A program made the position numbers and the translations under genes. Of a stretch of 64,000 nt of DNA, positions 1 through 8,641 are shown piece after piece. The stretch is from the NCBI GenBank assembly GCA_021798985.1, contig JAJZBI010000015.1, positions 1-64,000 of the forward strand. The letters run 5' to 3'. Positions within the stretch are counted from its first letter, which is position 1; each line of letters begins with the position of its first letter. Source of the DNA: Actinomycetes bacterium (GTDB lineage Bacteria; Actinomycetota; Acidimicrobiia; Acidimicrobiales; Bog-793). The notes below the pieces were generated by a model that was not told the origin of the DNA, searched no databases, and saw only the letters and a list, made by a program, of their open reading frames with translations.

Positions 1-58
1 CCGCGGCGTCCTTCCTGAACGCCTTCGGATAGCGGGTGCGCCGTCGCTCTGACCCGGG

Positions 59-790
59 ATGTTCTTCGGTCACTGCTGGCATGGATACCTCCTAGTCGAG
101 GTGTCCGGCCAGCGGGGGGATGGTCACATTGACATGAGCGAATATCTTGAGACTGACTACGCCTCCTACGATAGCTTCATCACTCGGACCATTGATCCAG
201 CACGGCGCCCGGTCACTCTCGATCCGACGACCCTCGTCGCGGTCGCGGACGCAAAACTCTTGGCCTATCCGGTGACGCCCGACGGCTGTATTCCGGTGAA
301 GCACACCTCTTACACGGTGACGGAGCTGTTGAGAGATGCCGGGCTCGCGGCGACCTACAACGGTGGGACGTGTCTGGTCTTCCGACTCGGAACGGAGGAC
401 TATCATCGATATTGCTTTGCGGACGACGGCGCAGTTAGCCGAGGGTACGCGATCAAGGGGATATTGCACTCCATACAGCCAATCTCCTCGAAGCGTTATC
501 GCGCGTTCAGTGAGAACCAGCGAGAATGCTCGATCATCGAGACGGTCAACTTCGGCACCATGGTGGTCGTCGAAGTCGGAGCGCTCCTGGTCGGAAAGAT
601 CCATAACCATGAGGTCACGACGTGTCGGCGTGGTCAAGAAAAGGGATATTTCAGCCTCGGTGGATCGACGATCCTGCTCCTGTTGTCACCGGGCATCATC
701 GCGATCGACTCCGACATCATGGAGTACTCAGCGCAACACATTGAGACCAGGGTTCGGCTGGGCGAACAGATCGGGGTAAGGTGCCGGTGA
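59..790 (+). CDS. psd: phosphatidylserine decarboxylase-like protein, N-terminally short
   Basis: Phosphatidylserine decarboxylase makes phosphatidylethanolamine with a pyruvoyl cofactor formed by self-cleavage. The family landmarks are visible: YDSFITRTIDPARRP (residues 37-51, equivalent to the FFxRxLxPgaRP motif), an Asp at 64 (usually in ADGxV, here ADAKL), DYHRY with His116, SENQR at 151-155, and LGGST at 200-204, whose Ser203 would become the pyruvoyl group. So the catalytic Asp, His and Ser are present. About 35 residues precede the FxxRxL motif where relatives have roughly 60-90, and an in-frame stop lies at 50-52, so the 5' end looks lost or shifted. The start is uncertain (ATG 59, GTG 101 or ATG 134). 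The gene is visibly less GC-rich than its neighbours, which suggests transfer. No pssA is seen nearby. Confidence 0.72.
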   Translation: MFFGHCWHGYLLVEVSGQRGDGHIDMSEYLETDYASYDSFITRTIDPARRPVTLDPTTLVAVADAKLLAYPVTPDGCIPVKHTSYTVTELLRDAGLAATYNGGTCLVFRLGTEDYHRYCFADDGAVSRGYAIKGILHSIQPISSKRYRAFSENQRECSIIETVNFGTMVVVEVGALLVGKIHNHEVTTCRRGQEKGYFSLGGSTILLLLSPGIIAIDSDIMEYSAQHIETRVRLGEQIGVRCR

Positions 791-1257
791 CGCGCTGCCA
801 CGATCCCAAGAGCGAGTCGATTGAGCGAGTGACCACTTCGACCTGATCGCTGCAACGCCCTTGATGGCAGCGACCCGGACACCGACCTCGTCGCAGCCGG
901 CGATCTCTGCGCGAACCGTTTACGCGGTCGCGCAGCGCCACCGCGCGCCAGGGTAGCGATACCGCCCTTCGCGCCACGGCGCGAGTTGGGAGCCGACCCG
1001 CGTTCGCTGGCTCGGCCACAGCGAGCTGGGCGATGGCGTCGCTGGCTCGCCGCCAGGAGGCGAGTGCTCCGAGCGCGAGGCCCGCTCGTTCTCCGTCACT
1101 CCCCGACCGGAGTCCGTCCCCGGCTACAACCTCTCGCATCCCATCAGCGCGGAATCGATCCGCGGGTGGCTTGCGGGCTCGTGCGACCTCGGATCGCTTG
1201 CGCGACCTCGTCCGAGCCCAAGGCCGCGCCAACTCAGCTGGCTGAGCTGGGGATTTA
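791..1257. other. gene-free stretch between psd-like gene and tRNA-Ile
   Basis: I see no convincing gene in either strand; open frames here are Arg/Ser/Pro-rich and have no recognisable motif. A short stem CTCAG/CTGAG at 1233-1246 lies just past the 3' end of tRNA-Ile and could help end its transcript. Confidence 0.5.
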
Positions 1258-1334
1258 TGGTGGGGCTAGCTGGAATCGAACCAGCGACCTCAGCATTATC
1301 AGTGCTGCGCTCTAACCGACTGAGCTATAGCCCC
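1258..1334 (-). tRNA. tRNA-Ile (GAT anticodon), CCA encoded
   Basis: Read on the minus strand, the acceptor stem GGGGCTA pairs with TAGCCCC, followed by discriminator A and an encoded CCA (1260-1258). The D arm GCTCAGTCGGTTAGAGC, the anticodon loop CTGATAA with GAT, and the T arm GGTTCGATTCC are all intact. It follows gyrA on the same strand, the same arrangement as ileT after gyrA in mycobacteria. Confidence 0.97.
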
Positions 1335-1388
1335 GGAGGCGAAGCTGCAGGCTATCGCGCCTGGCGGCTGGCCTGGACCAGAAAGATC

Positions 1389-3845
1389 CTACGCCTCCTC
1401 GTCAGCAGTGAGGGGCGCCACGGCGGCAACGCTCTGTCCCTCGTCCAGCTGCATGACCCGAACGCCTGTTGCGTCGCGTCCTTGAGCGGCGATCTCGCGC
1501 ACCGAAGTACGGATGACGATGCCCGACGAGGAGACAACGAGCAGCTCGTCGTCGAGGCCCGCCATGAGCGCAGCGACAACGTAGCCACGACGCTGGGTCA
1601 GGCGAATACCGCGCACCCCCTGTCCGCCCCGACCCTGCACACTGAAGTGCTCGAGCTTCGTCCGCTTGCCATAGCCGGCGTCGGTCACGATCAATAAGTC
1701 GGCGTCGTCGCGTCCCACGTCGCAGGAGACAACCTCGTCCCCCGGCCGGAGCCGCATGCCCCGCACGCCGGCAGCCGAGCGGCCCATCGCCCGCACCTCT
1801 GCTTCACCAAAGCGGATCGTGTTGCCGTTGCGCGAGACCATGAAGACGTCGTCGGCACCGCTGGTGGCGAGCACCCCGACGAGCTCGTCGCCCGCTTGCA
1901 GGTTGATGGCGATGAAGCCCTCGCGCCGCGACTTGTCGTACTCGGAGAAGGCCGTCTTCTTTACCGTCCCAGCCCGGGTCGCGAACAGCAGGTAGCGATC
2001 CGGGTCGAACTCGCGTGTCTGCACGATCGCCTGAATACGCTCCCCCGCCTCCAGTGAAACGAGGTTGACGATCGGCGTGCCGCGGGCGGTCCGCTCCTTG
2101 ATCGGGATCTCGTGCGCCCGCAGGCGATACACGCGACCACGGTTCGAAAACAACAGAATGTGCGCGAGCGCTGTGGTGTGGACGACCTGCTCGACCAGGT
2201 CCTCTTCCTTAAGGCGGGTTCCCTGCACGCCTCGACCGCCGCGCGACTGGGTACGGAAGGCACCAGCCTGAACAGCCTTCACATACCCTGCCCTGGTCAG
2301 GGTGACGACAAGGGGCTCATCTTCGATCAGGTCCTCCGCGCCGAGCTCGCCGGGATCGTGGACGATTCGGGTACGCCGCTCGTTGGCAAAGCGCTCTGAG
2401 ATCGCCCCAAGCTCATCGGAGATCACGGTGCGGAGGCGTCCCTCATCGGCGAGGATCGCTTCGAGCTCGGCGATCGTCGCGCGCAGTTCGGCCATCTCCG
2501 CTTCGAGCTCGGAACGACCGAGCCGGGTGAGCCGACCAAGTGTCATGTCCAAGATGTGACTCGCCTGCACCTCACTGAAGGAAAATGGTGCCGCCATCAG
2601 CGCGCTCCGGGCAGCGACGCGGTCCTCTGACCCACGGATCGTGGCGATCACCGCATCGAGCATGTCGATCGCCCGCAGGAGGCCCTCGACGATGTGGGCG
2701 CGGTCACGCGCCTTCTTCAGACGGAACTGCGTCCTTCGGGTGACAACCTCGACCTGGTGACGGATATAGGCGGTGAGCGCGTCACGCAGGTTGACCAGGC
2801 GAGGCACGCCATCGACCAGCGCCAGCATGTGTACGCCGAAGCTCGTCTGCAGCTGGGTGTACTTGTAGAGGTTGTTGAGCACGACGTTCGCATTCGCGTC
2901 GCGCTTCAAGGTGATGACGAGCCGCGTCTCGCGTCCCGCCGAGTGGTCCTCAGCGTTGGCGATGCCCGAGAGGTCGCCGCGCTCCACCGCGTCGGCAATC
3001 TGGGTGAGGATTCCTTCTCCCGAGGTCTGATAGGCGAGCTCGCTGACGATGATCTGGTCGATCCCGCCCTTGCCTTCGACGATCTCGGCGACCGCCCGTA
3101 GCTTCACCGATCCCCGGCCGGTGCGGTACATGTCGAGGATCCCGGATCGACCGAGGATCAAGGCCCCTGTCGGAAAGTCCGGACCCTTGACGAACTGCAT
3201 CAGCTCGTCCGGCGCGGCATCCGGGTTCGTGAGCAGGTGGCGCGTTGCCGCAATCACCTCACCGAGATTGTGCGGGGGGATGTTCGTCGCCATGCCGACG
3301 GCGATCCCCTGCGAGCCGTTGACCAAGAGGTTGGGGAAGCGTGCCGGCAAGACGACCGGTTCCTCGTCGGTCGAGGAGAAATTCGCCACCATATTGACGG
3401 TGTCTTCGTCGATGCCCTCCAACAAGCTGAGCGCGAGCGGGTGCAGTCGGCACTCGGTGTAGCGCATGGCTGCGGGACCGTCGTGGGGGCTCGGAGAGCC
3501 GAACTCGCCGTGGCCGTCGATGAGCGGATGGCGCAAACTGAAATCCTGCACCATTCGGGCCAGTGCGTCGTAGATCGCGCTGTCGCCGTGGGGGTGAAAG
3601 CGCGCCATCACATCGCCGACGACCGTGGCGCACTTCACGTAGGGACGGTCCGGGCGACGGCCGGTGTCCCACATCCCGTACAAGATGCGCCGATGGACTG
3701 GCTTGAGCCCGTCCCGTACGTCCGGGAGCGCTCGCGAGACGATCACCGACATCGAGTACTCGAGGAAGGATCGTTCCATCTCCTCTTGGATCTCGATCGG
3801 CTCGACCGCCCCTCCAGGAGGGCCGGGCGTCATCGTGTCGGTCAT
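1389..3845 (-). CDS. gyrA: DNA gyrase subunit A
   Basis: The A subunit of gyrase breaks and rejoins DNA to introduce negative supercoils. At 818 residues it has the usual length. The breakage-reunion domain opens with SFLEYSMSVIVSRALPD, and the active-site Tyr129 sits in AAMRYTE. The quinolone-determining stretch reads HPHGDSAIYD (residues 84-93) with Ser89 and Asp93, the residues normally linked to drug sensitivity. The C-terminal beta-pinwheel carries the GyrA box as QSRGGRG and later RGGQG repeats. It starts 9 bases after gyrB on the same strand, so the two are co-transcribed, and tRNA-Ile follows. Confidence 0.98.
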   Translation of the reverse strand: MTDTMTPGPPGGAVEPIEIQEEMERSFLEYSMSVIVSRALPDVRDGLKPVHRRILYGMWDTGRRPDRPYVKCATVVGDVMARFHPHGDSAIYDALARMVQDFSLRHPLIDGHGEFGSPSPHDGPAAMRYTECRLHPLALSLLEGIDEDTVNMVANFSSTDEEPVVLPARFPNLLVNGSQGIAVGMATNIPPHNLGEVIAATRHLLTNPDAAPDELMQFVKGPDFPTGALILGRSGILDMYRTGRGSVKLRAVAEIVEGKGGIDQIIVSELAYQTSGEGILTQIADAVERGDLSGIANAEDHSAGRETRLVITLKRDANANVVLNNLYKYTQLQTSFGVHMLALVDGVPRLVNLRDALTAYIRHQVEVVTRRTQFRLKKARDRAHIVEGLLRAIDMLDAVIATIRGSEDRVAARSALMAAPFSFSEVQASHILDMTLGRLTRLGRSELEAEMAELRATIAELEAILADEGRLRTVISDELGAISERFANERRTRIVHDPGELGAEDLIEDEPLVVTLTRAGYVKAVQAGAFRTQSRGGRGVQGTRLKEEDLVEQVVHTTALAHILLFSNRGRVYRLRAHEIPIKERTARGTPIVNLVSLEAGERIQAIVQTREFDPDRYLLFATRAGTVKKTAFSEYDKSRREGFIAINLQAGDELVGVLATSGADDVFMVSRNGNTIRFGEAEVRAMGRSAAGVRGMRLRPGDEVVSCDVGRDDADLLIVTDAGYGKRTKLEHFSVQGRGGQGVRGIRLTQRRGYVVAALMAGLDDELLVVSSSGIVIRTSVREIAAQGRDATGVRVMQLDEGQSVAAVAPLTADEEA

Positions 3846-3854
3846 CTGGCCGTC

Positions 3855-5771
3855 CTAGATATCAAGGAACCGCACGTCCTTCGCATTTTCTTGGATGAAG
3901 CGACGCCGCACCTCGACGTCGTCTCCCATCAAGATCGAGCACGCCTGGTCGGCGAGTGCCGCTTCTTCCATGGAGATCTGCAAGAGCGTTCGGCCACTCA
4001 CGGACATCGTGGTGTCACGAAGCTCATCCCAGTCCATCTCGCCAAGGCCCTTCAGCCGCTCGAAGGGCTTGTTGTGGTTGGGGTGCGCTGCCAGAAATAT
4101 TTCCCTGGCTGCATCGTCCTTTAGATACGTCTTCGACGTGCCCACCAGCGTCGAATACAGCGGTGGCTGGGCGACGTAGACGAATCCGGCTTCGACGAGC
4201 GGTCGCATCTGGCGGAGGAAGAACGTCAAGAGCAAGGTACGGATGTGGGAGCCGTCAACGTCAGCGTCCGCGAGGATGATGACCTTGTTGTAGCGGACCT
4301 TGGCGAGATCGAACTCGTCAGCCAAGCCGGCGCCGATCGCCATGATGAGTGCCTGGATCTCGGCGTTCTTCAACATCTTGTCGACGCGCGCCTTCTCGAC
4401 GTTCAAGATCTTGCCGCGGATCGGCAAGATCGCCTGGGTGCGCGGATCACGACCCCGCTTCGCGGACCCCGCGGCAGAGTTGCCCTCGACGATGAAGAGC
4501 TCGGACTCTTTGGCATTACGAGATGAGCAGTCGACGAGCTTGCCCGGGAGCCCAGCCCCGTCCAGCGCGCTCTTTCGTCGCGTGAGATCGCGTGCGTGGC
4601 GGGCGGCTACTCGTGCGCGCTGGGCGAGGAGTGCCTTTTGGACGATCTGGTTGCCTTCCTTCGGGCTTTCCTCGAGCCACTCGGCCAACTTCTCGTTCGT
4701 GGCACGCTCGACCAGCGAGCGCACGGAGACGTTACCGAGTTTTGCCTTCGTCTGGCCTTCGAACTGCGGGTTCGTGAGTCGGACCGAGATGATTGCCGTG
4801 AGGCCCTCGCGGATGTCCTCGCCCTGGAAGTTCGGATCGCTTTCCTTGAGAAGGTTGCGTGCCCGCGCGTAGCGGTTCACAGCGTTCGTAAGGGCTTTCT
4901 TGAAGCCCTCTTCGTGCATGCCGCCCTCGGTGGTGGCGATGCCGTTCGCGAATGAGAAGATCGCCTCGTGGTAGGAGCTCGTCCACTGCAGCGCGACTTC
5001 GACCTCTTGGTCTTCCTCGGATTGCCCGTAGTTGCAGACCTTCTTGAACAGTGGCTCTTTTGACTCATTCAGGTGGCGAACAAAGTCCTGGATACCGCCG
5101 TTGTAACGGTAGATCTGCTGCTGTTCGTGCTCCGGTCGCTGGTCAGCGAAGCGGATCTCGAGCCCGCGGTTCAAGAAGGCCATCATCTGCAGGCGCTCGA
5201 GGACAGTCTGGGCTCGGAACTCGACCTCGTCGAAGATGGTCTCGTCCGGCCAGAAGCGAACCGTCGTGCCCGTGCGGCTCCGGGGAGCGTCGCCGACGAC
5301 CTTCAACGGCCCGACCGCGTTGCCGCCCTTCTCGAAAGCGATGGCATGGCGCTTTCCCTCGCGATCGATCTCGAGCTCGAGCCGCATCGACAAGGCGTTG
5401 ACGACCGAGACGCCCACGCCATGCAGACCTCCTGACATCTTGTAGCCGTTGCCACCAAACTTGCCGCCAGCGTGCAGCGTCGTGAGGACGAGTTCGGCAG
5501 TCGACTTCGTCGGGTCGTGAGGGTGCGGCGCGACCGGGATACCACGTCCGTCATCGCGCACTTCACATCCACCATCGGCGAGCAGCGTCACGTCGATGCG
5601 CGTGCAGTAGCCGGCCATCGCCTCGTCGATCGCATTGTCGACGACCTCCCAGATCAGGTGGTGCAACCCACTCGATCCCGTGGAGCCGATGTACATGCCT
5701 GGCCGCACCCGAACGGGCTCGAGGCCCTCGAGAACGGTGATGTCAGAGGCGTCGTAGGTGCCGTCGCTCAT
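3855..5771 (-). CDS. gyrB: DNA gyrase subunit B
   Basis: The ATPase subunit of gyrase, 638 residues. The N-terminal GHKL ATPase domain shows EVVDNAIDEA, DDGRGIPV and GGLHGVGVSVVNAL. The central transducer domain is followed by the TOPRIM domain, with EGNSAAGSAKRGRD, the PIRGKILNVEKA segment and DADVDGSHIRTLLL, whose acidic residues bind Mg2+. The C-terminus carries the usual GEMDWDELRDTTM tail that contacts GyrA. ATG start at 5771. A 127-base spacer separates it from the upstream DUF721 gene, so it may have its own promoter. Confidence 0.98.
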   Translation of the reverse strand: MSDGTYDASDITVLEGLEPVRVRPGMYIGSTGSSGLHHLIWEVVDNAIDEAMAGYCTRIDVTLLADGGCEVRDDGRGIPVAPHPHDPTKSTAELVLTTLHAGGKFGGNGYKMSGGLHGVGVSVVNALSMRLELEIDREGKRHAIAFEKGGNAVGPLKVVGDAPRSRTGTTVRFWPDETIFDEVEFRAQTVLERLQMMAFLNRGLEIRFADQRPEHEQQQIYRYNGGIQDFVRHLNESKEPLFKKVCNYGQSEEDQEVEVALQWTSSYHEAIFSFANGIATTEGGMHEEGFKKALTNAVNRYARARNLLKESDPNFQGEDIREGLTAIISVRLTNPQFEGQTKAKLGNVSVRSLVERATNEKLAEWLEESPKEGNQIVQKALLAQRARVAARHARDLTRRKSALDGAGLPGKLVDCSSRNAKESELFIVEGNSAAGSAKRGRDPRTQAILPIRGKILNVEKARVDKMLKNAEIQALIMAIGAGLADEFDLAKVRYNKVIILADADVDGSHIRTLLLTFFLRQMRPLVEAGFVYVAQPPLYSTLVGTSKTYLKDDAAREIFLAAHPNHNKPFERLKGLGEMDWDELRDTTMSVSGRTLLQISMEEAALADQACSILMGDDVEVRRRFIQENAKDVRFLDI

Positions 5772-5898
5772 GCGCCCGTCCTCGCTCGGCTGCTGCTGAT
5801 CATGGGCGCGCCTCCTCAGCGACCGCGAAATAACCCGGCCGGCCCGGGCAACGCGTCATGGTGCCCAGGCGGCAGAACAACGCGGGTATTCTACCGCC

Positions 5899-6216
5899 TC
5901 AGGGGCGTCGGACGGTCGTTTCGACCCGCCGCGGGCATTCGGCACCGAGGCGATCGCCGAGGCGATCGAGCAGTTCGGGAGCGAGAAATGTGAGCTGCGC
6001 CGACCACGTCGCGTGGTCGACAGCCAGCACGAGAACCTCGCCTCGCAGCGCGAGGGGCTGGACGTGCGCAGCGACGTCAACTCCGACGACTTCGTCCCAG
6101 CACGCGCAGATCGCCGCGAGCGCGCGGGCTTGGCTCCACCCTTGGTCGTCCAAGAAGGCCTTTAAAGCCGAGTCCAAGCGACGCTCTCCTTGACCTGGCC
6201 GACGGGGCGGGCTCAC
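5899..6216 (-). CDS. DUF721 / DciA-like protein
   Basis: A 105-residue protein in the position held by Rv0004 in mycobacteria, between recF and gyrB. The DUF721 fold is recognisable from the WSQARALAAICACWDEVVG helix and the following segment LRGEVLVLAVDHATWSAQLTFL. The family is related to DciA, the widespread ancestral DnaB loader or recruiter. Loader activity here is inferred from family and position, though no dnaC or dnaI gene is visible in the window. It starts with GTG at 6216 and overlaps the recF stop codon by four bases (GTGA), so the two are translationally coupled. Confidence 0.85.
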   Translation of the reverse strand: MSPPRRPGQGERRLDSALKAFLDDQGWSQARALAAICACWDEVVGVDVAAHVQPLALRGEVLVLAVDHATWSAQLTFLAPELLDRLGDRLGAECPRRVETTVRRP

Positions 6217-7265
6217 GTCAACACCCCGCTCGCCAGCCTCCGAACGCTCGCCGGATGGCTGCCGACCGGCAACGCACCAGCGGTCGTGAGGATCGCCTGG
6301 CCGTCGGGGAGTTCGCCCAGCAAGCCGGCCGTCGCGGCGTCGTCGAGCTCGGAAAAGGCATCGTCCAAGAGCAACACTGGCCGGTTCCCGCGTCGCTCGG
6401 TGACGACCTCATGTGCGGCGAGTCGGAGCGCCAGAGTGGCGGCACGCTGCTGACCCTGAGACAGACGGCTGCGCGCGTCCAATGCGGCGCTGGCCAGGAA
6501 CAGGTCGTCACGCTGAGGGCCCATGGTGGTAACCCCTCGTCGGAGGTCCTCGTCCCGCGCAGCGACGAGCGCCTCGCCGAGCGTGCCGTCGTACGACCGT
6601 CGATAGGACAGCTCCAGTGGGTCGGGCAGCCGCGTCAGGCGACGGAAAGCTGCTGCGACATGGGGCGCGAGCTCGGTGACGAGGGCCTCGCGCGCCGTCA
6701 CGAGCGCCTCGCCCGCAGCCGCGAGCTGACGGTCCCACACCTCCAAGGTGGCGATGACTTCGCTCGAGGTGCGGCCGTTGGCTTGGCGCAACAGCGTGTT
6801 GCGCTGGCGCAGGACCCGTTCGACGTTGCGGCGGAGCACGCCGAATCGGCTGCTCGAGGCCTCGAGGACCTCATCGAGGTAGTCGCGGCGGTATTCGGGA
6901 GCGCCCTTGACGAGGACGAGGTCGTCCGGCGTGAAGACGGTCACCTGGAAGACGTCGAGCAGATCCTCGCTACGGGTCACGCGTTGGCGGTTGAGCAAGA
7001 CGCGGTCCCGACGCCCAGGAGTGAGCTCGATCTCCACGGTGATCCGCCGGGTGCCATCGGCGAGCTCGGCACGGATCCAGGCCTGGTCGCTCCCCCGTCG
7101 TACCAGTGCCTCGCGCGGGCTCCCCCGGAACGAGCGAAGGGTGGACAGGTAGCCGATCGCCTCGATGAGGCTCGTCTTGCCGGACCCGTTCTCGCCGACC
7201 ACGACGGTCATCGCGCCGCGGCTCGGGGAGAACTGGAGCTGATCGAGGTTGCGGAAGTCTCGCAC
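6213..7265 (-). CDS. recF: DNA replication and repair protein RecF
   Basis: RecF is an SMC-like ATPase that helps load RecA at gapped DNA. At 350 residues it is normal for the family. Walker A is GENGSGKTSL near the N-terminus, the signature segment is LSQGQQRAATLALRLA, and Walker B is PVLLLDDAFSELD. The GTG start at 7265 lies 20 bases after the dnaN stop. The order dnaA-dnaN-recF-DUF721-gyrB is the conserved actinobacterial arrangement. Confidence 0.96.
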   Translation of the reverse strand: MRDFRNLDQLQFSPSRGAMTVVVGENGSGKTSLIEAIGYLSTLRSFRGSPREALVRRGSDQAWIRAELADGTRRITVEIELTPGRRDRVLLNRQRVTRSEDLLDVFQVTVFTPDDLVLVKGAPEYRRDYLDEVLEASSSRFGVLRRNVERVLRQRNTLLRQANGRTSSEVIATLEVWDRQLAAAGEALVTAREALVTELAPHVAAAFRRLTRLPDPLELSYRRSYDGTLGEALVAARDEDLRRGVTTMGPQRDDLFLASAALDARSRLSQGQQRAATLALRLAAHEVVTERRGNRPVLLLDDAFSELDDAATAGLLGELPDGQAILTTAGALPVGSHPASVRRLASGVLT

Positions 7266-7285
7266 CTCGATCCCGACGACCTCGC

Positions 7286-8401
7286 TCAGGAGACCCTCAC
7301 CGGCATCAGCAGATAGCTGTACTCGTCCTCTCCGTCACCTCGCAGGGTGGCCGGTTTCGAGGCGTCGATGACCTGCAGCAAGACGGTTTCGGAGCGGATC
7401 GCCTCGACACCGTCGAGCAGATAACTCGGGTTGAACGCGACCGTCAGCTCGTCACCGCTGAAGCGCCCATCCACGCGTTCCACGGCTCGCCCGCTCTCGG
7501 CCGTGAGCACAGTGAGCTCGGCGCCTTCTGGTGAGAACGTCACTCGGACTGGCGTGGTGGCGTCCTTGGCGTCGCGCACCATCAGGCGAACACGGCGCAG
7601 TGCGCCGGCGAACTCCTCACGGTCGGTGGTGAGCGCATAGGGGTAGGACGGGGGAAGCAACCGCTGGTAGTCGGGGAACGGTCCGCGCAAGAGCCGCGTG
7701 GTGAGGCGCACCTCGCCGATCTCGAACACGGCGTCGAGCTCACTGTGGCGGAACACAAGGGGGGTGTCGTCCGTACCTGAGCCCACGAGGCGCTGGATCT
7801 CGGTGAGCGCTCGCGCCGGCACGAGCACCTCCGCGCCAGGCTCGAGAGCGCTCAGGCCCTCGAGATCGCGCAACGCCAGCCGGTAGGAGTCGGTCGCCAC
7901 CAGCCGCATGCCCGATTCGGTCGCCACCATCAGCACCCCGGTGAGCTGCGGAGCTCGCGTGTCGTCAGTCAGCGCTGCTCGCACGACCTGGCGGAGCCCC
8001 TCGGCAAAGCGCGCCGCCGGCAAGGTGATGCTCTCCCCTTCGAGCTGGGAGAGCCGGCTGATCTCAGCACCGACCGGAACGCGGACGACGAACTCGGCCC
8101 GACCGGAGCTGATGCGCACCTCCTCCTCGTCCGCCACGACGCCGACGGTGCCGGGCTCGAGCGCCCTCACGATGTCGCCGACCAGACGCGATGGCACCAG
8201 GGTGACCCCGTCGGCCTCTCCGACCACACCCGTTCGGACATCGATCACGAGGTCGGGATCGGACCCGGTTACCTCGAGCTGGTTGCCGCGCAGGCTGAGC
8301 TGGATGCTAGGCGACCCCATGCCTCCACCCCGTGATCCGGCGGCACGGCCCGCGGTCACCAGTGCTTCGAGCAAGCCGTCGCGCTCGGTGCGGAACTTCA
8401 C
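7286..8401 (-). CDS. dnaN: DNA polymerase III beta subunit (sliding clamp)
   Basis: The ring-shaped clamp that tethers DNA polymerase, 371 residues with the start used here. The three repeated clamp domains are recognisable: VKFRTERDGLLEALVTAGRA at the N-terminus, PQLTGVLM and RLVATDSYRLALRD in the middle, and the C-terminal SYLLMPVRVS that closes the peptide-binding pocket. I place the start at GTG 8401, because an AAGGGAG ribosome binding site precedes it at normal distance and the clamp fold begins there. The frame stays open upstream to 8590 but that part has no clamp similarity and overlaps the likely origin. Confidence 0.96.
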   Translation of the reverse strand: MKFRTERDGLLEALVTAGRAAGSRGGGMGSPSIQLSLRGNQLEVTGSDPDLVIDVRTGVVGEADGVTLVPSRLVGDIVRALEPGTVGVVADEEEVRISSGRAEFVVRVPVGAEISRLSQLEGESITLPAARFAEGLRQVVRAALTDDTRAPQLTGVLMVATESGMRLVATDSYRLALRDLEGLSALEPGAEVLVPARALTEIQRLVGSGTDDTPLVFRHSELDAVFEIGEVRLTTRLLRGPFPDYQRLLPPSYPYALTTDREEFAGALRRVRLMVRDAKDATTPVRVTFSPEGAELTVLTAESGRAVERVDGRFSGDELTVAFNPSYLLDGVEAIRSETVLLQVIDASKPATLRGDGEDEYSYLLMPVRVS

Positions 8402-8641
8402 CCCTGTGCTCCCTTCTCTGTCGAGGGATGGTGATGAACAAAGCAGTAGGAATAGGTGCTGGGGATTGTGGACCATGCGCGATCTGCGCTGCTCACACCG
8501 CCGAACACGATCCCGCAGGTTTCCACTTGCGGCCCACAGCCGCTCCGCGCGAACGGCGTTCGTGCTGTGGAGGGGCCGTTGGTTGTCCACCGGTCATGTG
8601 CGGTTGTCCACCGTCTCGTCCCCGACGTCCTGGGCGCCAGG
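8402..8641. other. dnaA-dnaN intergenic region, candidate oriC
   Basis: 240 bases with no gene in the place where actinobacterial oriC usually lies. It holds two identical DnaA-box-like 9-mers, TTGTCCACC, at 8583-8591 and 8604-8612, exactly 21 bases apart (two helical turns), and TGTGGACCA at 8467-8475 (one mismatch from inverted TTGTCCACA). Weaker relatives occur at 8565-8573. The stretch 8430-8456 is the least GC-rich part and could serve as the unwinding element. Function is inferred; box density is lower than in Streptomyces oriC. Confidence 0.6.

Noticed and set aside
92-637. Long antisense frame opposite the psd-like gene
   Set aside because: The plus strand has the family motifs; the minus frame has none.
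1257-1697. Plus-strand frame across tRNA-Ile and the end of gyrA
   Set aside because: It runs over a tRNA on the other strand and mirrors gyrA; no motif.
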